A stretch of DNA of 64,000 bases. It comes from Paludibacterium sp. B53371. Lineage in GTDB: Bacteria; Pseudomonadota; Gammaproteobacteria; Burkholderiales; Chromobacteriaceae. Both the position numbers and the translations under genes were made by a program. Below the pieces are notes generated by a model, which was given only the letters and a program-made list of their open reading frames with translations, did no database searches and was not told the DNA's origin. Each line of letters begins with the position of its first letter. Position 1 is the stretch's first letter. The stretch spans positions 1 to 64,000 of the forward strand of contig NZ_CP069163.1 of the NCBI RefSeq assembly GCF_018802765.1. Direction: 5' to 3'. Of the stretch, positions 1-10,710 are shown piece after piece.

Positions 1-1434
1 ATGACCGAACTGGATCAATTCTGGCCGCTGTGCCTGGCTCGCCTGGAATCCGAACTGTCGTCGCAACAGTTCAATACCTGGATCAAGCCACTGGCCGCTG
101 AAGCAAACGAAGACTGCGTTGCGCTGCTCGCGCCCAACCGCTTCATCATGCAGTTCATCAAAGACCGCTTCCTCGGCCGCATCGAGGAAATCGCCGTTGA
201 ACTGATGGGAGAAGTGCCGGTTGAACTGCGCCTGGGCACGCCGCAGGCACGCCCCGCGCGCAGCGAACCCGTGGCCGCCGCCCCGGTCAGCGCGCCTGCC
301 GCCAGCAAAACCCAGAGCGGCGACAACGCGCCCGCCGCCCCGGCCGCGCCGTCCATCATCACCCCGTCGCGCCAGGCCGCCGCGGTCAAGGCCATTGGTG
401 CCGGCCACGAAAGCACCCGCCTCAACCCGGCCTTCACCTTCGACACCCTGGTGACCGGTAAAGGCAACCAGCTGGCCCGCGCCGCCGCCGCCCAGATCGC
501 CGACAACCCCGGCGACCCGGCCTACAACCCGCTGTTCGTCTACGGCGGCGTCGGCCTCGGCAAAACCCACTTGATCCAGGCCATCGGCAACCACGTCTAT
601 CAAAAGTCGCCGCAGGCACGCATCCGCTATATCCATGCCGAGCGCTACGTCGCCGACATCATGCGCGCCTACCAGCACAAAGCCTTCGACGAGTTCAAGC
701 GCTACTACCACTCGCTCGACCTGTTGCTGATCGACGACATCCAGTTCTTCTCCGGCAAGAACCGCACCCAGGAAGAATTCTTCTACGCCTTCAACGCCCT
801 GATCGAAGGCGGCAAGCAAGTCATCATGACCTGCGACACCTACCCGAAACAGATCGAAGGCATGGAAGAACGCCTGATCTCGCGCTTCTCCTGGGGCCTG
901 ACGGTCGAAATCCAGCCGCCGGAACTCGAAATGCGCGTGGCGATCCTGATGAAAAAGGCCGAAGCCGACAACATCAAGCTCGACCACAACGTGGCCTTCT
1001 TCATTGCCCAGAACATGCGCTCCAACGTGCGCGAACTGGAAGGCGCGCTCAAGCGCGTGGTGGCCTACGCCCGCTTCACCAACCAGAGCATCTCCATGGA
1101 GCTGGTCAAAGAAGCGCTGAAAGACATCCTGGCCGCCGGCAACCGCCAGGTCACCGTCGACACCATCCAGAAAACCGTTGCCGACTACTACAAGATCAAA
1201 CTCTCGGACATGCACTCCAAAAAGCGCAGCCGGGACATTGCCCGCCCACGGCAAATTGCCATGGCGCTGGCCAAGGAGATCACCCAGCTGAGCCTGCCGA
1301 ACATCGGCGAGGCCTTCGGCGGGCGAGACCACACCACCGTGCTGCACGCCTGCAAGACCATTGCCGAAATGCGCACCGTGGACAGCGACATCGCACACGA
1401 TTACGAAACATTGCTATCCATGCTTCGCAACTGA
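1..1434 (+). CDS. dnaA: Chromosomal replication initiator protein DnaA
   Basis: This ATP-dependent initiator binds DnaA boxes at oriC, melts the origin and loads the helicase. The 477-residue length is normal. An N-terminal helicase-interaction domain (about 1-80) is followed by a low-complexity Ala/Pro linker (about 85-135). The AAA+ core has Walker A GGVGLGKT (182-189) and Walker [10 protein letters not shown] (about 241-249). The C-terminal DnaA-box-binding domain carries [11 protein letters not shown] (about 439-449). The window starts on its ATG, so its promoter and oriC lie outside. It heads the dnaA-dnaN-gyrB order typical of betaproteobacterial origins. Confidence 0.99.
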   Translation: MTELDQFWPLCLARLESELSSQQFNTWIKPLAAEANEDCVALLAPNRFIMQFIKDRFLGRIEEIAVELMGEVPVELRLGTPQARPARSEPVAAAPVSAPAASKTQSGDNAPAAPAAPSIITPSRQAAAVKAIGAGHESTRLNPAFTFDTLVTGKGNQLARAAAAQIADNPGDPAYNPLFVYGGVGLGKTHLIQAIGNHVYQKSPQARIRYIHAERYVADIMRAYQHKAFDEFKRYYHSLDLLLIDDIQFFSGKNRTQEEFFYAFNALIEGGKQVIMTCDTYPKQIEGMEERLISRFSWGLTVEIQPPELEMRVAILMKKAEADNIKLDHNVAFFIAQNMRSNVRELEGALKRVVAYARFTNQSISMELVKEALKDILAAGNRQVTVDTIQKTVADYYKIKLSDMHSKKRSRDIARPRQIAMALAKEITQLSLPNIGEAFGGRDHTTVLHACKTIAEMRTVDSDIAHDYETLLSMLRN

Positions 1435-1480
1435 TGGCCATGATTAATTCACCACTCGTTCCTCTTCGGGAGTCCGGAAC

Positions 1481-2587
1481 ATGCTGATTCTGCAAGCCGA
1501 ACGCGATGCCCTGCTCAAGCCGCTGCTGGCGGTGACAGGCATTGTTGAACGCCGCCACACGCTGCCCATCCTTTCCAACGTACTCATTGAAAAGAAGGGC
1601 GCCGAAGTCGGCTTTCTCGCCACCGACCTGGAAATCCAAATCACCACCGCCAGCGCCGAAGCGCTGCCGGGCGAAGATTTTCGACTGACCACCTCGGCCA
1701 AAAAGCTGCAGGACATCCTGCGAGCCATCCCCGACAAGGCCAGCGTCACCCTGGAACAACAGGACGGACGCCTGACCCTCAAGGCCGGCAAATCGCGCTT
1801 CAACCTGCAGACCCTGCCGGCCGAAGACTTCCCCCTGCTGCCGGTCAACGGCAGCCCGGAAGCCAGCTTCAGCGTCAGCCAGCGCGAACTGCGCCGCCTG
1901 ATCTCGCAAGTGCAGTACGCCATGGCCGTCCAGGACATCCGCTACTACCTCAACGGCCTGCTGATGCAGACCGAAGGCAACCAGGTGCGCCTGATCTCCA
2001 CCGACGGACACCGCCTGGCCTTCTCCTCCACCCAGGTCGAAGCCAGCCTGCCCAAGGCCGAAGTCATCCTGCCGCGCAAGACCATCCTCGAGCTGTACAA
2101 ACTGCTCGCCGACAGCGACGACGCCATCAACATCGAGGTACTGGCCAACCAGGTGCGCTTCACCTTCGGCTCCACCGTGATCATCAGCAAGGTGGTGGAC
2201 GGCAAGTTCCCCGACTACAACCGCGTCATCCCGCTCGACAACGACAAGATCTTCCTGATCGAGCGCGTGACCTTCCTGCACGCCCTGCAACGCGCGGCCA
2301 TTCTCGCCAACGAGAAATTCCGCGGCGTGCGCCTGGTGCTCAAGCCCGGTGCCATGTCCATCCTGTGTACCAACAGCGAACAGGAAGAAGCCGAAGAAGA
2401 ACTGGAAATCGGCTTCACCGGCGGCAGCCTGGAAATCGGCTTCAACATCAACTACCTGCTGGACGTGTTGACCAACCTGCCGGCCGACACCCTGCAGCTG
2501 GCGTTTGGCGATGCCAACCGCAGCGCGCTGTTCACCATCCCGGACAACAGCGACTTCAAATACATCGTGATGCCGATGCGCATCTGA
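1481..2587 (+). CDS. dnaN: DNA polymerase III beta sliding clamp
   Basis: This processivity clamp forms a ring on DNA that tethers Pol III and other clamp-binding proteins. The 368 residues match the family and cover the three repeated clamp domains; the C-terminal YIVMPMRI is the family's standard hydrophobic end. It starts 46 bp after dnaA, probably in the same transcript. A purine-rich stretch (CGGGAGTCCGGAAC) lies just before the ATG. Confidence 0.99.
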   Translation: MLILQAERDALLKPLLAVTGIVERRHTLPILSNVLIEKKGAEVGFLATDLEIQITTASAEALPGEDFRLTTSAKKLQDILRAIPDKASVTLEQQDGRLTLKAGKSRFNLQTLPAEDFPLLPVNGSPEASFSVSQRELRRLISQVQYAMAVQDIRYYLNGLLMQTEGNQVRLISTDGHRLAFSSTQVEASLPKAEVILPRKTILELYKLLADSDDAINIEVLANQVRFTFGSTVIISKVVDGKFPDYNRVIPLDNDKIFLIERVTFLHALQRAAILANEKFRGVRLVLKPGAMSILCTNSEQEEAEEELEIGFTGGSLEIGFNINYLLDVLTNLPADTLQLAFGDANRSALFTIPDNSDFKYIVMPMRI

Positions 2588-2617
2588 CGCGCGCGGGGGC
2601 AGCCGCCCCCGCACTGA

Positions 2618-5032
<2,415 letters not shown>

Positions 5033-5039
5033 TATTTCG

Positions 5040-5085
5040 TGTAGGTTTGCGGAGTTAGTGCAAACTTTTTGCGAAAAGTGAAAAC
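5040..5085 (+). repeat. gyrB-proximal transposon end with two transposase-site-like repeats
   Basis: The terminal TGTAGG leads into two tightly packed motifs: TTTGCGGAGTTAGTGCAAAC (5046-5065) and TTTGCGAAAAGTGAAAAC (5068-5085). The shared pattern is TTTGCG, a short spacer, then GTG and an A-rich tail. Dense sites at this end resemble the right end of Tn7. Confidence 0.8.
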
Positions 5086-5102
5086 TGCTCTGGGTTGATT
5101 GA

Positions 5103-5133
5103 TAAGGGCCCCGTAGATTCTGCGGGGCCTTTA
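5103..5133 (+). terminator. Rho-independent terminator inside the transposon end
   Basis: A GGCCCCG stem (5107-5113) pairs with CGGGGCC (5123-5129) and is followed by TTTAT. It lies inside the element, so it would stop gyrB read-through from entering the cargo now that the native terminator is displaced. Confidence 0.7.
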
Positions 5134-5247
5134 TCGTGTTCGTCATATCTACTCGGTAAGATGCTGAATTTGTAATTTATGGGAACAATGGTTTCCTCCG
5201 AGCATGAACAGCCAACCAAACTCGAAGCTCATAGGCAATACCATTAC

Positions 5248-5958
5248 TCAATCAAAATATGTCCTAGGCATGCCGGTATTAAGCAATCGCCATCTCTGAC
5301 GATATTCGAACTGATCTACTCCATTCACGTCAAGACCGCCCATCATGTAATCAATGCTATAAAGAGTGTCCCCGATACTTGTTGTTATTCTACGGAAAGG
5401 TGGAAGCAATTCCCTTGCTGAAACGTCGATAGTCCCTAGATTTTCTACCCTACCTGGAGCAATTTCTCCAATGTAATTTGAGGAGTCAAAATCGACGATC
5501 GTGCAGTTCTTCGGACTCACCAAAGTATCGGTTATGGCAGGCAACGTGTCATCCTCGGTAGCGTTAAATAGTACTTGCGCAAATACCCCCGCCATGTGCA
5601 TCGCGTAGCCTGCATATGTAATTAATCCACTTCCAACGAAGCGAAAGCCTCCTACATACATAGCAATGGCTCTCCAAATTCGGACTAATTCCGAATAGGC
5701 ATCAAGCGCATCTTCGACAGTTGGCATCTGTGGTGTAGCCGACGTTGTGCCGATCTTTGCATGGAATAGATTGCATCGCATCGCCGAATAATGGCGGTCC
5801 ATGATGTAGTCAACTATGCTCACACCGCTCGGGGCTTCACGGGATAGATCCCGATTTTTTGCAATTTGACTTAGCGATCTACGAAGCCAGACGCCTTCCT
5901 TTTCCTTCTTACCTTTCGGTTCAACTGCTGAAAGTAAAGCCTCAAGCCCGAGCCACAA
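5248..5958 (-). pseudogene. Hypothetical protein, probably N-terminally truncated
   Basis: The open frame gives 236 residues from a TTG, but the frame continues upstream (…HEAYRN before LWLGLEALLSAV) into the tnsC fragment without a plausible start. This suggests the 5' part of a longer gene was lost at a deletion junction near 5970-5985. The visible part is soluble and mixed alpha/beta, with no motif I recognise; YRNLWLGLEALLS looks like the helix often seen in HEPN-type proteins, which is only a hint. It lies between the transposon end and the tnsC fragment, pointing toward the end. Function unknown. Confidence 0.5.
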
Positions 5959-5973
5959 GTTGCGATAGGCTTC

Positions 5974-6270
5974 ATGAGGGCTTCGACTCGCCTGTGCGAG
6001 GGCGACATGCTGGTGCGTCTGTTCTATGCCTGCAATGGACTGATCGGCTACCTCAGCAAACTGTTGATCGCCGCCTTGGAAATCCGACTCGAACGGGGCT
6101 ACCGCAGCGTCGAGCCATGGATGCTGGAGGAGGCTTTCTCAAAGGAGCTGTGGAACGAGGGCGTCGGGCCACTCAACCCGTTCAACAAGCGCTTCCAGTG
6201 GCGCGTATTGAACAAGGCGGGCGAGCTGTTCGCACCGACTAGTTTCACCGCACCAAGCTCGAACCATTAA
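5974..6270 (+). pseudogene. C-terminal fragment of TnsC/TniB transposition ATPase
   Basis: Roughly 98 residues remain. The pattern (LYACNGLIGYLSKLL, then a block with ALEIRLERGYRSVEPWMLEEAF) resembles the C-terminal lid of TnsC/TniB-type AAA+ regulators, which normally exceed 300 residues and link the transposase to TniQ. Walker motifs are absent because everything upstream of about 5975 has been replaced by the oppositely oriented hypothetical gene. It ends 42 bp before tniQ, the order expected in a tnsABC-tniQ operon. The family call rests on context as much as on sequence. Confidence 0.6.
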
Positions 6271-6312
6271 CCGGAGACCTGCCCGCCGGGGTGCCAGCGG
6301 GCATTTCCAAAC

Positions 6313-8256
6313 ATGAAACATCCATCACTATTACCTTTCCGTCCGCTGCCGAGACCGCTGGAAAGCGCAATCGGCTATTTGTTGCGCTTGGGCGCAGCAA
6401 ATGACTTTCCATCGCTGAGCTGGCTGCAGGCCTATTGCAAACATCTGGCGCTACCGGCACAAGGGTTCGAAGACTTTATCGCTGGCAGCACCGGTCACAG
6501 CGTCGAGGAATTGTTGAATCTGTGGGGGCCATCCTGCTCGACACTGCCGATCGGGCCAAAAAAGCTACTCGGCATCAAGACCATTTATTGGAATCTGCAT
6601 CTGCGACGCTGGTGCCCTCTGTGCTTACGCGAGCACGGCTACTGGAGAGCCGAATGGCTACTGACCCTGCAGATCGGTTGCCCCATTCATCAATGCTTAT
6701 TGCTGGATCGATGTCCGAGCTGCGCGCGCCCTGTGAGCTGGTACAGCGGCGAAGTGCTCCAGTGCCGATGCAGTCACCCGCTGACGGAAGGCACCACCGA
6801 ATCGTTACCTGCTTCATTGGCTCGAGCAACCGAATGGGTATCAACCAAATTTTCCACGGCGTGCAGCGGGTACCGACCGCTCGACACCGACCCAGAGCCT
6901 GCGTCGACACTACTCGCAGAGCTTCACCTGGCACGCCTGCTCGATCTTTTATGGGCCCTGGGCTGCTACGTGCACCATCGCGAGCTCGGCAAGCCACTCA
7001 AGGTGCAGAACCACCATCGTCTTGCAATTGTTCAGCCCATCCTGACCAGCGCGGCCGACATTTTGGCGGACTGGCCAGCGGCGTTCCATCGCTTCATGGA
7101 CAAACTGGTGGATCCGTCGCAGCAGCATGCCCTCGATCTGCGCCAATTTCTCGGTATCCATTTACAGGCTTTGAGCAAGGCGCTCAACCATCCCGAGCTG
7201 CACTTCGTGCGCATCGAGTTCGAACGCTTTGTTTCCGAGCGCTGGAAAGGCGTCATCGCCGAGCGCCACCATTTCATCGTCGACGACATTTCGCTCCAGC
7301 ACCCGGTGATCACAGCCAACGAAGCCAGCGAGATAATGGGCATCTCGCGCCAGAAGCTGGCCACGTTGGTCTCTGCGCGACAAATTCACGGCTGGTATCA
7401 ACACTCGCCAGGCACACGGCGCTATCTGGTCGTCGATCGCGCATCGGTGGAACGTTTCCGACAAGGCAGCGCCGGCGCCTTGTTTACGCTCACCGATACG
7501 GCTCGCTATCTCGGCACCACACGCCCACGCGTACGCCTGTTCGTGGAATCCAGCCTCATCCATCCCTGCTACACGCCCGGAGAGAGCGACAACGGGCATA
7601 GCCACTGGATGTTCCAAAAAGCGGAGCTGGACCAGTTGCTAGGTGGACTCTCCCTCGCCCTGCATCCGACACCGGATTGCGCCAGCCTGATGTCTCTCGA
7701 AGAAATCTGCCGTGGCCGTACGCGCGATGGCGCGGATCTGGTGACGCTGCTACGCGCTTTGCAAAACCAAACGCTCACCGTGGTTGCACGCGACCCGTGT
7801 AAACCCGGCCTGCAGGGCCTACTGCTCAATCGACAGCAATTTGAATCCTGGTTCGTTGCCATCCTGCCGGAAAAAGATCAGTTCGCCCTGGCCGCCGCCT
7901 CCCAATATCTGGGAATCAAAGAGCATGTGCTGTACTGGCTACGAGACCGTGGGCTGCTGCATGGCTTCGTCCACTCAGACAACGACGGAAAACCTCGGCT
8001 GACTCGGCAGGCGCTGGACAGCTTCAAGCAACTCTATGTCTGGGGGCGGTCACTGGGGCAACTCACCGGATTCGGCGAGAAATCCGCTTCACGGGCGATG
8101 CTCAATCAAGGCGTGTGGCCTATCACCGGCCCCACGGTGGACGGCGGCACCACCTATCTGTTTTTGCGCGCAGATGTCATGGCTTATCTGGATCGAAGGG
8201 AACGTGCAGCAGTTACAGGTAGACTGGATGAAATCCAATTGAATATTCCAGGATGA
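6313..8256 (+). CDS. tniQ: TniQ/TnsD-like target-selection protein
   Basis: TniQ proteins choose the insertion site of Tn7-like elements. The N-terminal TniQ signature LPRPLESAIGYLLRLGAAN is followed by a zinc-ribbon region with CPLC, CPIH, CPSC and CRC clusters (about 100-155). At 647 residues it is long for a minimal TniQ and closer to site-specific TnsD proteins. The C-terminal two thirds contain at least three similar helix-turn-helix-like modules: ITANEASEIMGISRQKLATL, FTLTDTARYLGTTRPRVRLF and FALAAASQYLGIKEHVLYWL, each followed by a short wing. I infer that these read the attachment site at the 3' end of gyrB. The frame is intact although the rest of the transposition core is gone. Its stop overlaps a possible upstream start of the next gene. 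Confidence 0.88.
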   Translation: MKHPSLLPFRPLPRPLESAIGYLLRLGAANDFPSLSWLQAYCKHLALPAQGFEDFIAGSTGHSVEELLNLWGPSCSTLPIGPKKLLGIKTIYWNLHLRRWCPLCLREHGYWRAEWLLTLQIGCPIHQCLLLDRCPSCARPVSWYSGEVLQCRCSHPLTEGTTESLPASLARATEWVSTKFSTACSGYRPLDTDPEPASTLLAELHLARLLDLLWALGCYVHHRELGKPLKVQNHHRLAIVQPILTSAADILADWPAAFHRFMDKLVDPSQQHALDLRQFLGIHLQALSKALNHPELHFVRIEFERFVSERWKGVIAERHHFIVDDISLQHPVITANEASEIMGISRQKLATLVSARQIHGWYQHSPGTRRYLVVDRASVERFRQGSAGALFTLTDTARYLGTTRPRVRLFVESSLIHPCYTPGESDNGHSHWMFQKAELDQLLGGLSLALHPTPDCASLMSLEEICRGRTRDGADLVTLLRALQNQTLTVVARDPCKPGLQGLLLNRQQFESWFVAILPEKDQFALAAASQYLGIKEHVLYWLRDRGLLHGFVHSDNDGKPRLTRQALDSFKQLYVWGRSLGQLTGFGEKSASRAMLNQGVWPITGPTVDGGTTYLFLRADVMAYLDRRERAAVTGRLDEIQLNIPG

Positions 8257-8357
8257 CGACCATGAGAGCCTTCGAAACGCGGCTGGTTGAAGCCAAGGTG
8301 TGGACCGCTCAGGAACACAGCGGCCCCTCAGAAAAAGTCCGAAAAGGAGCCCGTGAA

Positions 8358-8828
8358 ATGATCCTCTTCCTAGATTTCGACGGCGTATTACACCCGGACG
8401 CGGTGTACCTGGAAAAACGCGGCCCAGTGCTGCGAGCCCCTGGCGAGTTATTCATGTGGGCAGGGCTACTGGAAGACGCTTTGGCCCCTCATCCTGACTT
8501 AAAAATCGTGCTATCGACCAGTTGGGTCCGTTTTCGCTCGTTCAGTCGCACGCGCAAGGCGTTGCCATCCAGGCTGCAGTCTCGTGTCATCGGGGCGACC
8601 TGGCATTCCCGCACGGATCCGGTGGAATGGCGCGAGCTGAGCCGGTATCAGCAGATCCGGCGTTATCTGTCTCGGACATCGCCAACCGAGTGGCTTGCGT
8701 TGGACGATGATGATGAGGCTTGGGGTGAGAATGATCGCTATCGGCTTATTCTCACAGATCCAAGCCAGGGAATTGGCAAACAAGACACGTTGACTGATTT
8801 TCGAGAAAAATTGGCAAGTTGCAAGTAA
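8358..8828 (+). CDS. HAD-fold domain protein of the RNA-repair-associated type
   Basis: The protein opens with the HAD nucleophile motif, MILFLDFDGVLHPD (DxDG), followed by LKIVLSTSWVRFRS (motif II Ser/Thr) and a late acidic motif, LALDDDDEAWGE. This arrangement matches the HAD domain group found in Swiss-army-knife RNA-repair proteins, which are predicted phosphatases. I prefer the ATG at 8358 (156 aa), which has an AAAGGAG site just upstream. An in-frame ATG at 8253 overlaps the tniQ stop as ATGA and would add 35 residues, so coupling to tniQ is possible. Its role in the element is unknown. Confidence 0.75.
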   Translation: MILFLDFDGVLHPDAVYLEKRGPVLRAPGELFMWAGLLEDALAPHPDLKIVLSTSWVRFRSFSRTRKALPSRLQSRVIGATWHSRTDPVEWRELSRYQQIRRYLSRTSPTEWLALDDDDEAWGENDRYRLILTDPSQGIGKQDTLTDFREKLASCK

Positions 8829-9040
8829 AGCCAATGCATTAGAAACTAGTCAAGCTGATATGTTTCCACTACGTTCTGCTTCAACATAGCAAGCCGATTA
8901 TTATTTTCCCACTATTAACAATCACAACCTCACGACAACAGCATGAAGCCACAGTGATACTTACTGCTATCCCCTTGTATTGCCACTTGGCATTTCGGAC
9001 AAGCAGCTTGGTGCATACGGGGATGTCGCGCATCGGGCGA

Positions 9041-10138
9041 CTATGGGAGATGGGGCGTCTTTGAGACGGAGCAATCCATTCTCACTAACTCGCCATTGGG
9101 CTTTGCAATCAACAAGATGCCAGGCTCTGCGTAGTTTGCAGGAAACAATACTGGCGCGTTATTACAGGTTGCACCAGACCGGAATTCGATCGCCACAACT
9201 ATTGAACGAATGAATCGTTGTCGTAAACCAATATTGAACGATGCCGCTTGTGAAGTAAGGGCAAAAATCGCACTAGCAGCTGCTAATATGGCCATTGGCC
9301 TGATAATCGGACGCGTTTCATTCCAGTCGAACAGAACAAATTGACGAACATACTTTCTTCCAGTCCACAATCTTTTTGGAAGTGATGCCAAGCGCAGTTT
9401 ATTTACTCTACTTGGCTGCGTGAATATTTGTCGTAGCTGCTTCCACTGCAGGGTGGAAAATATAAATAATGTGTTTATTACCACGACAAAAATGCAGCAC
9501 GGTGCAATTATCGCAGCGCATATATTTATGTATGCAATTGGCGTCAACAAAGTCTGAAAAATACTAACACTATCAGCGAAATACTTCGGGTCATAGGCTA
9601 ATGCGGGAGCAATTACTGACTTTGCCATTGCACTGGCAATGAAATATGCGGTTGTACCAGCAACCCCCAGTAGAGCCTTACCCATGGCACGGCTCCATGC
9701 ATACTTAGTTAGCTTGTAAGCGGCTTGTAAAAAGTCCAGGAATCCTGCAGTCGCTAAACATACCCCTGCAATAAAAAACACTCCCGAAACCGAAGCCACA
9801 TGTTCAGGCCTTATTACTAAATATAGAATGGCGACAATATCTATCAAAAGTCCAACCAAGTAAAAAGCCTCTACATTAGCCCCCATCTTTAAGATGGATC
9901 TCGCACCTCTGGCAAATCTAGCCAGTCTGTTTAGTGCAATCGTTCGATTTTCTACGTATAAATTATGAATTCGAAAGAGTAAGCTGATTCCTATGGCTAC
10001 TATGATTGCCAGTAGGATTAAGTATGTAAAGAATGGAATGATCTTGAGTAATAAAACAAATGCAAATAGACCACCCAACACGAGCGCCATTCTCACGCGT
10101 GGAGATGAAATGAATATGCGGCTATTTTTGGCTGTCAT
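9041..10138 (-). CDS. Polytopic membrane protein, unknown function
   Basis: This 365-residue protein has about seven predicted membrane segments (for example VLGGLFAFVLLLKIIPFFTY, LVGLLIDIVAILYLVI and ICAAIIAPCCIFVVVINTL), then a soluble tail of about 50 residues containing several cysteines. I recognise no family. Codon use is AT-rich compared with the chromosome. It lies downstream of, and on the same strand as, the ubiquitin-like operon, separated by about 240 bp, so it may be a membrane partner of that system or independent cargo. The ATG at 10138 is chosen because an Arg/Lys-rich stretch precedes the first membrane helix. Confidence 0.6.
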   Translation of the reverse strand: MTAKNSRIFISSPRVRMALVLGGLFAFVLLLKIIPFFTYLILLAIIVAIGISLLFRIHNLYVENRTIALNRLARFARGARSILKMGANVEAFYLVGLLIDIVAILYLVIRPEHVASVSGVFFIAGVCLATAGFLDFLQAAYKLTKYAWSRAMGKALLGVAGTTAYFIASAMAKSVIAPALAYDPKYFADSVSIFQTLLTPIAYINICAAIIAPCCIFVVVINTLFIFSTLQWKQLRQIFTQPSRVNKLRLASLPKRLWTGRKYVRQFVLFDWNETRPIIRPMAILAAASAIFALTSQAASFNIGLRQRFIRSIVVAIEFRSGATCNNAPVLFPANYAEPGILLIAKPNGELVRMDCSVSKTPHLP

Positions 10139-10165
10139 TAAAGTCAGAAAGTGATACGAAGTTGA

Positions 10166-10336
10166 TTAAAGATCAAAGCTTCCCAAATATCCGGTTAGCG
10201 GCTTTCCATCATCCAAATTGTAAATGTCTTTACAAAGAAATGGAGCTGAGACAATAAACACGTCATCCCTTGCAATGAAATCGAATATCTCACGAGATAG
10301 ATGAGAAAATGTTGGCAACATGGATAAAAATTTCAT
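10166..10336 (-). CDS. Small hypothetical ORF (56 aa)
   Basis: An ATG-initiated frame begins MKFLSMLPTFSHLSREIFD and ends GYLGSFDL. It fills the gap between the DUF6527 gene and the membrane-protein gene on the same strand. There is no clear Shine-Dalgarno sequence. It contains no membrane segment and resembles no family I know; it could be a remnant. Confidence 0.25.
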   Translation of the reverse strand: MKFLSMLPTFSHLSREIFDFIARDDVFIVSAPFLCKDIYNLDDGKPLTGYLGSFDL

Positions 10337-10377
10337 TATTTATGCAATATTATTATTGTAGGCAATTATTCGATAAT

Positions 10378-10710
10378 TTAATCGCACCAGACAACCCGGC
10401 CATTTCTAAGCCAAAAATGTGAACGGCATTCCTTCTTCAACCATATTGATGGGGATATGGTCGGTACACCCCTCGCATCAACCTTAACATCCCAGCGTGG
10501 CTTTGCTTCGGGAATAACCAGAAGCTCGATTCTGCGGCCGCAGCCACAAGGGCAGCGCATCCCAACACACCAATCCTCACCATCCTCACGAGCGAGGATT
10601 AAATCTCTACGCGGCAAGTGCTGCGGTAGGCTATCCCCTTCGATAACATGAAGCCTGCGGATGGGTGCCATGTTTTCCCATGTGTTCCGCCACCAGCGTT
10701 TTAAACTCAT
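10378..10710 (-). CDS. DUF6527 Cys-rich protein of the ubiquitin-like conjugation operon
   Basis: This 110-residue protein has Cys48, the cluster CPCGCG (Cys53, Cys55, Cys57) and a C-terminal CRSHFW with His98 (Cys95) plus WCD (Cys109), which looks like a metal-binding fold. It matches my memory of DUF6527, a family that accompanies bacterial E1/E2/Ubl operons. Its start overlaps the stop of the JAMM/E1 gene by 4 bp, so the two are translationally coupled. Proposed roles for the family include removing or processing Ubl conjugates; this sequence alone does not show it. Confidence 0.75.
   Translation of the reverse strand: MSLKRWWRNTWENMAPIRRLHVIEGDSLPQHLPRRDLILAREDGEDWCVGMRCPCGCGRRIELLVIPEAKPRWDVKVDARGVPTISPSIWLKKECRSHFWLRNGRVVWCD

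Noticed and set aside
5248-6270. tnsA/tnsB genes of the transposon
   Set aside because: No DDE or TnsA nuclease sequence is found anywhere in the element; only a tnsC-like tail remains.
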